A DNA stretch of 64,000 bases from Portulaca oleracea (GCA_029582165.1 CM055885.1:9422729-9486728); one strand, 5' to 3'; numbered from the stretch's first letter, positions 10,639-22,859 are shown. Numbers and translations: made by a program. The notes: generated by a model not told the origin, from the letters alone.

Positions 10639-11993
10639 TGTTTATTTGGTCTTGTTCCGAGCCGAATTCTTATCTATTATAGGGTATATTTGCTTGTTTT
10701 AGCCCCGTAATTATATATTAGATATGATGATTTCGTGTTTTGTAGGAAAATAAAGAGTTAGAAGGAAATTAGGCTTAATTGAGGCTTTTTAAGGAATCAC
10801 GAATGATTTCCCGAGTCGACCCAAGTTAACCCGAGCCGACTCGAGCCAGGAACAGAGGCGAGACAACCCGGGAACCCCTTGTCAAGTTTTAGTGCAAAAT
10901 AGGGGTGTAGCACCCACTACAACCCTGGTAGCGGGCGCTACAGCCCAAGGGAGGACGACAAGGCAAGGAGGCAGAACAGTGTAGCACCCGAGTCCTGAAC
11001 TCTCACGCCCGCGACACGCTGCAGTGAGAAGGAAGTGCCCGCGGACAGGAGTTAGTCGAGCCCGTTATCGGACGTGTGGCACCTGCGACAGGCAACGTTC
11101 GCGCTCGCGACCAGTGGGATAGCACCCACATCGAATGAAGAACGAGCGATGGAGGAATGGGGCGGATCTGGTCGCGCGACCAGTCACGCGCGATCGCCAA
11201 TCTGCGAGTGCGCGGTCTTCTTGAAATGTAATCTTAGGGTTTTGGGATGTTTTTTGTTCCTTCTATAAATACCCAGATACATTCAGCACTATGAGGTAAT
11301 CTAGGAAGTAGAATTAGCTAGTTTAGGAGTAGGATTAGAATAGAATTATGTTTAATTGCTTTCCTTTATCTTGCTTTAATCCTTTAATTGTTCTTCGTGC
11401 TTTCTTTAAGTTTTCTTGAAATTTTGTATTAAACTCTTCTTTCAAGCATTTTCCATAGAAGTATTTACAAAGCTTTATCTCTCTCTTTCTCTCTCCCTCT
11501 CTCTCTCTTGGTTTCCGTAAATGCTTTGATTTCAAGCTTTCTAGTTATAATCACACCCAATCTAACTTTTAGTGAGGAGGAGGAATAAGGATCACAAATT
11601 CTACTTGAAGTGAGGATTTGGGGATCCTTAGTAATCCAATTCACAATTTTCTTGTTTGTTCGGGGGAAAATCAATTGGAAGTTGAAGATTCAAGTGAAGA
11701 TTTAGCGCTTTGGAGGTATAATCTCTTGTTCCCATTTTCATTGTTCTTTCTAGTTTTCTCATTTCTTGCTTTCCAATTGGTTTCTTATTTCATGTTCTTA
11801 ATTGCTTTCTTTAGTGTTGATTGTTATTATCCATGTCTAGATTAGTTTAATTGTTTTCTTTACATAATTTACTGCTTTCCGCACTTGAAAATTCCCAACG
11901 CAAACCGATTTCCTTGTCAAGCCTAAACACCCATCCCTGTGGATTCGACAACCCTTACCTCACAAAAAACCACAAAAATGCCGCAACCGAACA
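10639..11993 (+). mobile_element. Element F 5' LTR (1355 bp)
   Basis: It starts TGTTTATTTGG and ends CCGAACA. U3 contains many near-palindromic words between 10907 and about 11130, the clearest being GTAGCGGGCGCTAC at 10928-10941. A TATA box TATAAATA lies at 11264-11271, then a CT-rich stretch at about 11478-11512. The 3' copy is highly similar. Confidence 0.9.
11264..11271 (+). promoter_or_regulatory. TATA box of element F 5' LTR
   Basis: TATAAATA followed by CCCAGATAC, conserved in the 3' LTR at 16552-16559. It probably sets the transcription start a few tens of bases downstream. Confidence 0.75.
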
Positions 11994-11994
11994 A

Positions 11995-12012
11995 TGGCGC
12001 CGTTGCCGGGGA
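11995..12012 (+). other. Element F primer-binding site (tRNA-Asp type)
   Basis: TGGCGCCGTTGCCGGGGA begins one base after the LTR end. This is the classic primer site of the Athila lineage and identifies F. Confidence 0.9.
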
Positions 12013-12152
12013 TGACGTTGTTTGGTAGATTAGGTTATTGGTTTGTGTGTATATAGTTTATTGCTTTCTTGATTATTCTAGAAAAAAAATGTGGTCACAA
12101 AAAATTTGAATATCGAAAAAAAATAAAAATAAAAAAATAAAAAAAGAGAGTT

Positions 12153-14150
12153 ATGGCTAGTCCCCGATTTCCCCAATTTGAGCATGAAACATTTTAGAGA
12201 TATTTTGCTAGATTACATGATTACCGTGCTCAGTATGAATTGTATGGTATCTTTTATGGTATATTGGATATGTTGGGAATTGTGCATGAGGGTATAAATT
12301 ATGAAACTCGTAATCTCTTCAATTTTTATGGATTTTCTAATTTAGGTGAAGATGTTGCTTGAGAATTTCTTGAATGGTTGTCTAGGGATACTTATGAGCT
12401 TGAACAAAGAAATGTTATTCCTAGTGATCAACCTTCTTATCATGAACCACCCTCTAAGACTTTAGCCATACCGTATCATGAGTACCCCCCAAATCTTTAT
12501 GATCAATCTAGTGGTGGAGAGTATATGGAAAATTTTTGTGAGACCTTCCCTGAACAATCATATGAATACTCCATGTATTTTGATGATCAATCTTATGGTG
12601 GGGGTTATGTGGAAAATTCTTATGATCTTTTCCCATGTGATGTTGTTGAGTCTCATCCTGTGTGCGTGCATTGTGAGTCTCCATATCATGCTTCCGAATC
12701 TTGTGTGCAAGTTGAGCTAGATAATATTCGTGTTGAATTGGATGATTTGCAAGTTGAGATGCGTGTGAAATTGAATGAATGCTCGGATGAATTTGAACAC
12801 ATTCTTAAAACTTGGGTAGAAGCTTTTTCTTCAGAAATGGTTGATTCGAATGTTGAAGTAGATCATTTGTCATCTTTAAGTCCTGAAATGCATGTTGACT
12901 CTTCTGTGTATGATTATAATGAGGATGATGACTACTATAACAGACCATTCCTAGGGTTTAGAAATTCCATAGCTTTAGCGACACCTAGTGAGCATGAGGA
13001 ACATGATAATTTTGTGTGTGATGATGTAGAACTTGATGAAAACATGCTTGATGATGAACCATTGTCCACACCATTGTCCATGCTTTTGTGTGAAGGAAAG
13101 GTTGAGTCTGATGAATGCCATGTTACTTGTGATGTAATTCAACATGATCTTGTTGAGAGTGAAATTGAATCTTTTGTGATTGAATGTGTGCTTGATACCG
13201 AATTGTTCACTTTCATTGAGGATCATTGCATTAGTGAGGCATTAGCTACCCTTTCATGTGCATCCATTGATGTGGAATCTTGTGATGATGAGCTTAATTC
13301 TTTGGGGATTGATCATGATTGTTTGAGCTTGGTTTGTGACAATGACGCTTTTGATGATGATATGCTTTATTAGTCATTCACGATGGGTTATGACCCGGAA
13401 CCTTCCACTTTCACTTTCGATGTTGATTTGAATGATGCACCTTTGTCTTCTGATACTGATAGTTCTTCTGATGAGTCTGATATTGATGAAGATGAAGATG
13501 TGCCTGTTTGTGATGTTGGGAGTGTTATGATGTGGTCTAACCCTGCGTTTTCCTTATCACCCATTGATGATTATGATGATTATTTGGATGAAAGCCGTGA
13601 TTTGGAATCAGTGTTTGATGAAAATTGCAGGGATATTGAGTTTGAATCATTGTTGGCATCCAAGTATTTGCATGAGCATGTTCAGGAATGTGTTGTATTG
13701 CCCCCTCCCGTTGATTTGCATACTCAATTTCCATTTACAAGTCAATGGGAGGATCCATTTGTCATGTCTCCATTTATAGTGCCTAGGAAAGTCTTGTACA
13801 TTCCTGTGGCTCGTCCTTTCTATGACTTTTCTAAGGCATTTGATAAATTGTTGAGAGCACTAATGTTTGTTGATGTAATTTTGAGAGTGTGCTCTTACTT
13901 ACACCATTATGAGATGCATTCACGGATGCATGACTTGTTACTCCACGCATTGAATGGTTCTGACTTGGTGCCCAATATCTTGAGGTGGGAAAGAGTGAGT
14001 CTTTTGATAAGAAGCCTTCAAGGTAATATCCTTCCTCACCTTTCTTGTACAATTAGTGAGTATTCTTTCTTTTCTTCTTTTGCTTTCTTTTTGTGTATTC
14101 TTTTTCTTTTCTTTTGGAATGCTTGCTTACCTTACTTCAGTTTCCATTGA
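12153..14150 (+). pseudogene. Element F gag-like ORF with zinc knuckle and long acidic extension
   Basis: A single reading frame runs from ATG at 12153 to 14150 (about 665 codons), broken by three in-frame stops: TAG at codon 15, TGA near codon 70 and TAG at 13371-13373. The first 80 codons look like the C-terminal part of an Athila gag core (RYFARLHDYRAQYELYG, then EFLEWLSRDTYELEQRN). Around 12661-12702 is a knuckle of exact C-X2-C-X4-H-X4-C spacing (CVHCESPYHASESC). After it come some 480 residues rich in Asp, Glu, Ser and Cys, then a more ordinary C-terminus with VLYIPVARPFYDFSKAFDKL and an aromatic tail. I do not recognise the acidic part. A nucleic-acid-binding, particle-forming role is inferred from the gag core only. 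Confidence 0.7.
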
Positions 14151-15907
14151 GGATATGACAAACTCTTTGTGTGGGAGTGGGGGGGAGGGGGGGGGGGGTA
14201 GTATGCATTCCAGCTTTTGAGTCTAGAAAAGAAGAAAAAAAAGGGTGAGATTCAATTTGTAAATATTTTGGTTTTTCTTTAGTTAGTAGTGCCTTGTATA
14301 TATTTTTATTTTTCTTTTAATCTTGCATGCCAAGTTTTAAGCATTTAGGTAGTTTAAATTGTATATTCTAACCTTATGCTTGGTGCTTTTGGATCGCGGA
14401 TCGAGTTGTATTTAATTGAAGATTTTAAGGTAACCTCCTTCCGCTCTCTCTTTGAGTGTTTATATTTTTGATCCATGATGCATGCTTGATTTTTCTTTGG
14501 ATGGAGAACCCCTTGTGTGTGAATGTTGGGATTATCTTGTTGTTAGAGCCGTGTGGGCTCGGGTCGCCATCACTTTTTATGTGATAAGTGTTTTGTATAT
14601 ATGCTTTTCTTCGGTTTTCTACCTTACTTGTGACACCCTTCTCACGATGGGGATATTGTGATGTTTTGTGTTGGAGTAGGGGTGATATTTTCGATGTTCA
14701 TGGGTAGACAACCTAGTTTTTTGTGTTTGTTTTTCTTAGTTTTTGTCTAAAATCTAAAAAATTCTGTGTGAAAAAGGAGAAAAAAGGGAGTGAAAAACTT
14801 TTTTCGTTTTCGTTTTTCTTTAGTTTTTGCTTTGTTTTTAGGATAAGTGTAGTCAATGCTTAGAAGACTTTCTTAATCTCCTTAAAAGCAACCCGTATGA
14901 GCATTATCGTCCTTAGTTCAAATATTGTCATGACTTATGTAGATTCCCTTCGTTAAGTGCTTAATAAAATCCTTGATTCTTTCACGTTCTATTCGAAATT
15001 GTGAGACTTTAGTAGATCATATCTGAGCTTGTTGAAAAAGTGAAATCTAATTAAATTGAATTAATTGGTTAATTGCCGGCTAACCAGCAAGGGCTGATGT
15101 TAAGTTAGTATACCTACATGGATTGGTATGAGCGACGCGACGCTCTTACCCTTTAAGCACTTCATTTCGTATGGAGTAGTGTATGGAGTAACCCATGTTG
15201 GGAGGGCAAACCCCGTTATGGGCCGTTCAAATCCCGAAAAATCTAACACTAATCTCATTGAGCTAAGTTGAAAATGTTGGGCCGCTAAATTCTAAAACCC
15301 AACCCAAAAAGGAAGTTAAATCGTAATAAATGTGAAGTTCTTCCTTGCGTTTCCTGCGCCCCTCACTAAGCCAAGGGCGACACAAGCGAGGAAGGACGAC
15401 ACTTAAATAATCTTTTGCTTTGATACAAGTTTGGATTGTGGTTTGCTCTAGATCAATCAGATTCGATTAGAATAACACTTGCACTCGAGCACATAGGATC
15501 TTGTTTTGTAGGAGATGTTGGGAATCGAAAACCTTAAAGATTGGCAATATAGTGAGTTAGGTGATTTGAGGTGCTCATAATGGTTCCTTTTGGTTGATTA
15601 ATATTGTTTTCTTAGTGGCGATTGCATGATTCCTTGAGCAAGCAGCTTTTGCTTTTCTTTCTTTTCAAACTTGTTTTGTTTTTTACTTTCCCTCTCTCCT
15701 TTTCTTTGGCTTTTGTGGGTATAGCTTCTCGAAACCCTCACGAGACCTTCCTCGTCCACTTGGGCTGCCAAGGGGTTTAAAGGGCTTGATGCATGTGCTA
15801 AATGCATCCGCGATTCCTACGAAAGTGAGTTAGGGTAGTTAGTTTCTTTTCCCTTTCTTTACCTTTGTTTTTAGTTTGCTCGGGGCGAGCAAACCCTTGT
15901 GAGGGAG
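14151..15907 (+). other. Element F 3' non-coding region
   Basis: No coding sequence is supported. It includes a G-run (about 14178-14201), T-rich stretches and short frames without domains. It ends in GTGAGGGAG, a possible polypurine tract next to the 3' LTR. Confidence 0.6.
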
Positions 15908-17265
15908 TGTTGTTCGATCTCGTTCCAAGCCGAATTCTTATCTTTTATAGGGTATATTTGCTTGTGTTTAGCCCCGTAATTATATATTAGATATGATGAT
16001 TTCGTGTTTTGTAGGAAAATAAAGAGTTAGAAGAAAATTGGGCTTAATTGAGGCTTTTTAGGGAATCCCGAGCTGACCTAAGTCAACCCAAGCTGACCCA
16101 AGTCAACCCAAGCCAGGAACCGAGGCGAGACCAACCCGGGAACCCCTTGTCAAGTTTTAGTCCAAAATAGGGGCGTAGCACCCGCTACAACCCTGGTATC
16201 GGGCGCTACAACCCAAAAGGGAGGACGACAAGGCAAGGAGGCAGAACATCGTGGCACCCGACTCCTGAACTCTCATGCCCGCGACGCGCTGCTGTGAGAA
16301 GGAAGTGCACGTGGACAGGAGTTAGTCGCGCCCGGTATCGGATGTGTCGCACCTGCAACAGGCAAAGGTCACGCTCGCGACCAGTGGGATAGCGGCCGCG
16401 ACGACTGAAGAACGAGCGACGCAGGAATAGGGCAGATGTGGGTCGCGCCCACGACCCAAGGCGTCGCGCCCGCGAAGGTCGGCGAATCTGCTAAATTGCG
16501 CGGCGCTACTGAGCTGTAATCTTAGGGTTTTGGGATGTTTTTTATTCCTTCTATAAATACCCACATACATTCAGCACTATGAGGTAATCTAGGAAGTAGA
16601 ATTAGCTAGTTTAGGAGTAGGATTAGAGTAGAATTAGGTTTAATTGCTTTCCTTTATCTTGCTTTAATCCTCTAATTGTTCTTCAAGCTTTCTTCAAGTT
16701 TTCTTGAAATTTTGTATTAAACTCTTCTTTCAAGCATTTTCCATAGAACTATTTACAAAGCTTTCTCTATCCCCCTCTCTCTCTCGGTTTCCGTTAATGC
16801 TTTGATTTCAAGCTTTCTAGTTCTAATCACACACAATCCAACTTTGAGTGAGGAGGAGGATTAAAGGTCACAAATTCTACTTCAAGTGAGGATTTGGGGA
16901 TCCTTAGTAATCCAATTCACAATTTTCTTGTTTGTTCGGGGGAAAATCATTTGGAAGTTAAAGATTCAAGTGAAGATTTAGTACTTTGGAGGTATAATCT
17001 CTTGTTCCCATTTTCATTGTTCATTCTAGTTTTCGCATTTCTTTCTTTCTAATTGCTTTCTTATTTCTTGCTCTTAATTGCTTTCTTTAGTGTTGATTGT
17101 TATTATCCATGTCTAGATTAGTTTAATCACTTTCTTTACATAATTTACTGCTTTCTGCACTTGAAAATTCCTAACGCAAACCGATTTCCTTCTCAAGCCT
17201 AAACACCCCCGTGGATTCGACAACCCTTACCTCACAGAAAACCACAAAAATACCGCAACAGAACA
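15908..17265 (+). mobile_element. Element F 3' LTR (about 1358 bp)
   Basis: It starts TGTTGTTCG and ends CAGAACA. It aligns with 10639-11993 throughout. The palindromic-word region at about 16176-16480 differs more between the two LTRs than the sequence around it, with extra words such as GTCGCGCCCACGAC and GTCGCGCCCGCGAA. The exact first base could be 15908 or 15911. Confidence 0.87.
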
Positions 17266-17365
17266 GTGTTATTGTTGTTTTTGATTGTAGATTGAAAGGT
17301 TGGGAGTAGTATTGAGTTGTGTTGAAATTTATTTGTTGGATTTTTTTGAGTTGGTGGTTGTGTAA

Positions 17366-18283
17366 GTGGTTGTTTTGTTGGTGGTGGTTGTGTGCCCATC
17401 CAGGTTTGTTCTTCTTGGTGCATTCCCCTTGCCGATTTCACCCCATTTTTCCCCACAAATTTTAGCCTTGCAAAAACCCCCTCAAAATTTCCTAGCTACA
17501 AAGAACCCAAACCTCCATCCGCTCAAATTATACACCCCACAGGAAAACCAAGCTCCACAAATGGCCTCCAAGTCTTATGCTTCGTGCAAACATGATGTCC
17601 CTCTTTTCCCTAAACCCAAACCTAAACCAACCTTCAAGGAGACTCTTCAACGTATTGAAGAGAAGGTTCGAGAAGTTCAACGTTGAATGGGTGACTTACT
17701 CCGCACTACGACCCCTATACAACTAGAGTCATTGAAAAGGGATCGTGACATTTCAACTCGGTCTCCTAGAACTCACCATAGTGGTTATTCGAGGTATTTT
17801 GATGATTATCGTCATGGTGGTTCTCAAGTTAAGAGAATGGAGCAGAAGGTTACTTCATGGCCTTCTAGGAAGGGAAATGTTCACTCTTGGAGTAAGACTT
17901 CATCCAAGGGAAGTCGAACTTCCAAGCTACGCAAAGCATCTTCCCGAGCTCATAAGGAAAGTGCAGAATATCTCCGGAAGCTCAAGGGTAGAAAATGCTT
18001 CAAATGTCGAGTTTACGGTCAGTACTAAGCCCAATGCCCTATGGTTGAAAGTTCCAAAGCAAGTGAGATAGCCATACGAGAGGCTCCAAAGACTAGTGTT
18101 GAGGTTCGCGCGCAAGAAGGGGAGAGTTCAACTCCTAGGCAATCCTTTATCATGACCAAGGATTCTCGGGATAACTCTCAACGGGAGAGTATCTTCCGAA
18201 CTAGGTTCACCATCGGCGAGAAGGCAGCTAAGGTCATCATCGACGGTGGCAGTTGCACCAACTTGGCCTCTCTACATGGTTGA
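17366..18283 (+). pseudogene. Element C gag C-terminus and start of protease, decayed
   Basis: One frame continues through stops at about 17684 and 18026. It encodes a basic gag tail, then a zinc knuckle in which the His is replaced (CFKCRVYGQY, then a stop, then AQCP). The protease follows with VIIDGGSCTNLAS, whose usual start is a catalytic DSG or DTG; here it reads DGG. A shifted frame carries the protease to about 18420, ending near LVSFSAWSYEDG. It is closely similar to the protease of element E (24736-24240). The rest of pol is deleted. Confidence 0.75.
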
Positions 18284-18420
18284 GAAACTCCAATTGCCGA
18301 TCTCGGCTCATCTTCAACCGTATAGCTTGTAAGGGCTAAAAGATGGCGACGACTTCGAGGTAACCCAACAAATCTTGGTTTCTTTCTCTGCTTGGTCTTA
18401 TGAGGATGGTTTCTTTCAAA

Positions 18421-19036
18421 ACCGATATACCACAAGCTGGGGTGGGAAGTGAGAAGAGAAACCTTCAAAAGAGTGAAACACGGGATGAGAGTGTTTCGAG
18501 CAAAGGAAAGCCACATCAGGATTTACTTTTGTGAAAAAGCGACCTTAGTGAGGTTGAGCGAACCTTAGCTCCACAGAAATTTCAAACCTCCGTCCCTTGT
18601 CCCTCACCCTTACCCAAAACTCCTACCGAGATCCGTGTAGAGTTCCCATGTGTTGAGTCATGCTCAATCGCTCCCGAGTCTTGCCATGGAGTTGAGTTGC
18701 ATGAGTACACGTCCATGGCTACTCACCCGAGTTCCATTACTTCCACATCGAGGTTGAACGAGGAAAAGTTTGTTTCCATTAGCCTTGACCCCGAGCTCTC
18801 ATGTGACGAATTCCTTGTTGCTTTCAACAAGTTGATGGGTGCTAGACGTGTTTAGGTCCTTCTAATGTCGACTTGGCCCCTCATTTCCGCCGGAATTGCT
18901 ACATTTTTTTAGAAGGACGGGTCGATGAGCGTCACTCTACTTTGACTGTTGGAGTACATACTTTTGGGTCTACACGGGTATGCGGATAGTTTTGAACCTC
19001 CAAGAGTTGAGGACAACTCTTTTCGAAGAAGGGGAG
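18421..19036 (+). other. Element C 3' tail and polypurine tract
   Basis: Degenerate sequence after the protease break with no reverse transcriptase or integrase motifs. The end (about 18990-19036) resembles the typical chromovirus 3' end, with GTTGAGGACAACTC followed by the purine-rich AAGAAGGGGAG just before the LTR. Confidence 0.65.
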
Positions 19037-20060
19037 TATGAACCGTATGGGGATCAGTTCACTTTTGGTTCGTCTCTATCGTACCATTCCTGAGCCTTTT
19101 AAGGAGCTTCAGAACCATTGGCAAGAATAAACACAAGGTGGTGAAGGCGTTCAAAGGCTAGAAAAGGGCGTGCCTTCACTCTTTTGATCATAACTCCTTC
19201 AATACAACTTTGATGGAATTCAAATTTTGGGAACTTAAAGTACACACCGAGAGCTTTCCATCGATACCTTATGGGCTTAAAACGAAGTCTGGATGATGAA
19301 GTTATGCGCGTTTGAAGTCGGCAGAAAAAACTGCCATGAGGTCGCGCCCGCGGCCACCCTTGTGGCACCCGCGACCATACCCTGCTCGGTTGTTGCTGTT
19401 GCGCCAATTACCCAGTAATGGCCGGGACCTGATTGTAGCGCCCGCGACCTCTGGTGTGACACCCGTGACGCATCATTTCCGCGTGGATTTCGGCCTCCTT
19501 GGAAGAGACGCTGGTAGTGTTCATCTAGGCGCTGCCAGCGCCTCTTTTTTTTTTTTTGTGTTCCGCCCAGCAGCGCATTTCTCCGCCTTTTCTCCGTGTC
19601 TTCCCCCCCCCTTTTTCTCCCTTTCCTTTAAATATAGATGTTTCCGCTCCATTAGAGATAGTTTATGAAGGTTTTTGGTTAGACACAAAAATTCATCTCA
19701 CTTGGAGAGTTTGTAATTGTGGGTTTTCAAACCCTAATTAATGAAAACTAATCCTTTGGGTGGAAAATTGCTTGGTGATTTCTCTTCTTTGTGAGTGGTT
19801 GTTCTACCTCCACTCTTTGTGAGATTTCTTTGGTGTTTCAAGACTCTTTGCTTGTGAAAGGTCCTTGTGCTAGAGATTGAACATCTTAGTTCAATTTGGT
19901 GAGATTTCTCTCTTTAGAATTGTCCATATCTTTTAATTTCATGTTTATCTCCATTAATACAAAACCCAAAAAATTGGTTTGTAGTGTTTTTGAGTTCTAT
20001 GGATGGATTTCCATCATCCACATGGTTTGTATAGACCCTAGGCCACGTGAATCCTCTCCA
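19037..20060 (+). mobile_element. Element C 3' LTR (1024 bp)
   Basis: It starts TATGAACCG (the 5' copy has TGTGAACCG, so the terminal TG is mutated here) and ends CCTCTCCA. U3 words include GTCGCGCCCGCGGC at 19341-19354 and GTAGCGCCCGCGAC near 19436-19449. Confidence 0.88.
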
Positions 20061-20290
20061 AAATGCTTGGCGATGTAGAGTGCATCACACAAGTAGTGGC
20101 CGCCCGCTCTCGGGTGAAAATCCTAGGTTAACCGTCGCTTTTGTGCTCCCGTGTCAAAAGACCCGTGGAGTAGCCCGGTATGCAAAATGCCTAAAGGAAT
20201 AATAAAATCGTGAAATAAACAAACTTTATCCCTTTACAATTTCAAATCAACTCGATTTTTCCATGTTTTACCCTATTTTTAAGTTCAAGT
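20061..20290 (-). other. Element B leader, proximal part
   Basis: Non-coding sequence between C and B's primer site. On the minus strand it contains GCATACCGGGCTACTCCACG, which parallels ATATACCGGGCTACCTCCTG in A's leader near 27070. This supports both the orientation of B and its relation to A. Confidence 0.7.
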
Positions 20291-20306
20291 CCGTGGAGTC
20301 GCCAAT
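20291..20306 (-). other. Element B primer-binding site (tRNA-Arg-like)
   Basis: On the minus strand ATTGGCGACTCCACGG follows the LTR end (TGCA at 20308) after one base. It shares GCGACTCCAC with A's site. From memory, Ogre-type elements use a tRNA-Arg site of this kind, but the exact tRNA was not checked. Confidence 0.7.
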
Positions 20307-21362
20307 CTGCAGGAGCCGAAAAAATTCTCATTCGGGGAATTGTTTCGGATGCGCTACTTAATGATCAGGAGCAGACTAAAGTTGCTTAATCCTTAAATAA
20401 GGATATTTTTATTTTATGAAATTTGTTTTCGAGGGGGTGACTTTTATTTATTTAATAATCAATTTCTATTATTTACATGCTTGAAACTACATCAAATTAA
20501 TTTATAAATAATTTTACATAAAATCCAATTCAAATCCGGGCCATGGTCCAACAGAGAATTATTTAGAAAATTCAAAGGCCATGCGACCTTTGATAATTTC
20601 TATGACATTCTCTCTTGAGTAGGCTCCGGATCGGAATATGGACATATGTAAATTATTTTATATAAATTCTTTTGATGTAAATGACCTACATGTTGGATAA
20701 TAAAAAGAGATTATATGAAAAAAAGAGTCGCCAGCAGATTTAAGGAAATCGACAAACCATAAAATAATAAAAGATGACTCCTGTCTAAGAACCCGAATTC
20801 TAAGTTCGGGGGCAAGGTTACGAATTTGAGAATTAAATAATTCTCGAATTCGCCTGTTAGAAAACAAACTCTACTAAAATCAAACTTGAAATGAAATTGA
20901 GCGGGGAGAACTTTTAATAAATTTCACGAAATTATTATTCAAACATGCAAATGAAATAAAAGAATGATGATTTACAAAATGAAGGTACAAATAACATGGT
21001 CACATAAAAGAAACTACATTATTGAAACTTAAAGGATGAACAAACCTCACTTAAAACTTTGATATGATGAATGGAAGATCGAACTTCTTGTGATGACCCT
21101 TGATCGTGACTTGATAATTACTTGGAATGAAGGTTATTCGATGGTGGATGTCGTTTATGATCGGTGTGATTGTGATATGTATGATGGATATGGATGATGA
21201 AAGGGAATTTTGTGAGTGTAATGTAATGAGAGAAGATAAATGGAGAGAATAAGGGTATAGGATATTGATTATGGAGAGAGTAGAGGATGATAATATAAAG
21301 ATTAATGATGATGAGAGTTGATAGTATTTGATGATGGTAGTTGGTGAAATGAGTGTGGATGA

Positions 21363-22849
21363 TGATGTATTACCCGATCAAGAAAGGTTCTTGATTCCAA
21401 TAATACATGAAACACGTGTAACCAAACAATGAGGATGGGGTGGTTCACGAGATTAGGGAGAAAGAAAGGGGGAGGCTCTCGTGAATTAGGGTTTAATGGA
21501 GGTTATTTTGCCGTGAGGGCTTTTGTGGTTTCAAGATTCAAGTGAGGATGAATCTTGAATGGGAAAGATGGGAGATGGATGATTCTTGGATGGGGGTTTG
21601 AAGGGGGATGACGTGAAACAAAGGAGGTGAGAGAGGGAGAGGGTGACATTAGGATGGGGGTGAGAGAGGGAGAGGGTGGCGTTTGATGGGAGAGAAAGTG
21701 TGAGGTTGTTAGGTTGTTGAAGGAGAGAGAAGGTTGTTATGGAGAGAGAAAAGAAAGGACGTGGAGTGTATTTGAGGAGGTGGGAGTCGTTTGAGGGGGG
21801 TGAGGGTGATAGGAGGTGGCGTTGGGGATGAAGGGGTAGGGTATAGGATTAATGTGACTTAACTGTATTGACAGAAAGCTCACAGGGTAATCACCTTAAC
21901 TATATTGATAGAAAGGTAAGAACGGATAGATCTAGGTTTCCTAATTGAATCCACAAATAGGACAACCTAGGGCTAACTTGATCTAGACCGCAACCTAGGA
22001 TCAAGCTCTTCCTAACCACTTGGGTGCCAAACCAAGATACAATAGAAGAAAAGGGTGAGAGTTTATCCAAACACTCGAGGGAAAGCTAAAAGCTTAAGGG
22101 GTTTCATATTTCTGAATTGAATTTGAATTGATTACAAGCCTAGGCTATTTATACTAGGAGAGTCCTTAAGGGACTAGTACTCCTACTTGGCGTGAAAGCC
22201 AAGCTATTCTAAACTAGGAGACTCCTAATTGGCGTGCAAGCCAAGGAGAATTCCTCTACTAGTCGCGTACTTATTCGTACTCTCCCTTGGATTAGGAATC
22301 CTTATCCTAGGGGGAGTTTGTTATAACTAACCTTATCCTAGTTGGTTTTGGCTTTCCTAATCCAAGATGGATTAGTTACAAAATAGCCAATCTCTTTCTA
22401 GGAAAGATAAACTACACGCCTAATCTACCTAGGATGATCAAGTTTATAATTCACTTGTCATCTTACATTTATTCTAAAATTAAAACGCACCAAAACTATT
22501 TAAAACTATAATTAAATAAATTACATCCAAAAATCAAGATTATTAAATTTGGCTTGAATTTTCTTGATTTGGACATGTAGCTCCTTGGACTTGGCGTGTG
22601 TCTTTGGCCCATCTAGGATGTTTGAACATCCTCTTGAAATAAGAAACACACCATATGAATGGGCCTTTGAATCTCCACTCAGATCCTTCCTTCTTAGCCC
22701 ATCTTACCTCTATGTAAAAGAACTGAATCTTCTTTGCTGGGCCTGTGTAGAATGGAGTCTTTTCATGAAGGATCCCATCTTTAACTTGGTGTTTCAATTG
22801 GGCTTCCTTGATTGGGCTTGGGGGACTTAGCGTGGGCTGATTTACATCA
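21363..22849 (-). mobile_element. Element E 3' LTR (1487 bp)
   Basis: The minus-strand start is TGATGTAAATC at 22849 and the end is TACATCA at 21363. It has a TATA box TATAAATA on minus at 22153-22146. Just upstream are near-palindromes CTTGGCGTGAAAGCCAAG (22186-22203) and TTGGCGTGCAAGCCAA (22229-22244). The GA-rich U5 (about 21590-21800) contains AGAGAGGGAGAGGGTG-type runs. Confidence 0.92.
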
Positions 22850-22859
22850 TTCCCCCCTT
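22850..22859 (-). other. Element E polypurine tract
   Basis: On the minus strand AAGGGGGGAA directly precedes the 3' LTR start TGATGT. This is the expected plus-strand primer, and it proves the minus orientation of E. Confidence 0.88.

Larger units (their letters stand above)
10639..17265 (+). mobile_element. Element F: Athila-like, gag-only (TR-GAG-type) retrotransposon
   Basis: LTRs lie at 10639-11993 and about 15908-17265. The 18-bp primer site TGGCGCCGTTGCCGGGGA (11995-12012) is complementary to tRNA-Asp in Athila-lineage elements. The 3.9-kb interior holds one gag-like ORF (12153-14150) and a long non-coding tail, with no protease, reverse transcriptase or integrase motifs. A G-rich stretch precedes the 3' LTR. 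The flanks GTGGG (10634-10638) and GTGTT (17266-17270) agree at only three of five bases, so the duplication is eroded or the ends are slightly misplaced. It is non-autonomous and nested in element C. Confidence 0.85.
9232..20060 (+). mobile_element. Element C: chromovirus-type Ty3/gypsy element with deleted pol, interrupted by F
   Basis: LTRs at 9232-10263 and 19037-20060 flank an internal region with a tRNA-iMet-type primer site (10266 onward), a decayed gag-protease (17366 to about 18420) and a polypurine tract (AAGAAGGGGAG, 19026-19036). Reverse transcriptase, RNase H and integrase are missing, because protease sequence runs into a short tail that leads to the polypurine tract. F is inserted in its leader. 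The left flank ends CCAAA (9227-9231). The same word occurs at 20058-20062 but overlaps the last three LTR bases, so the target duplication is not clean. Confidence 0.85.
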
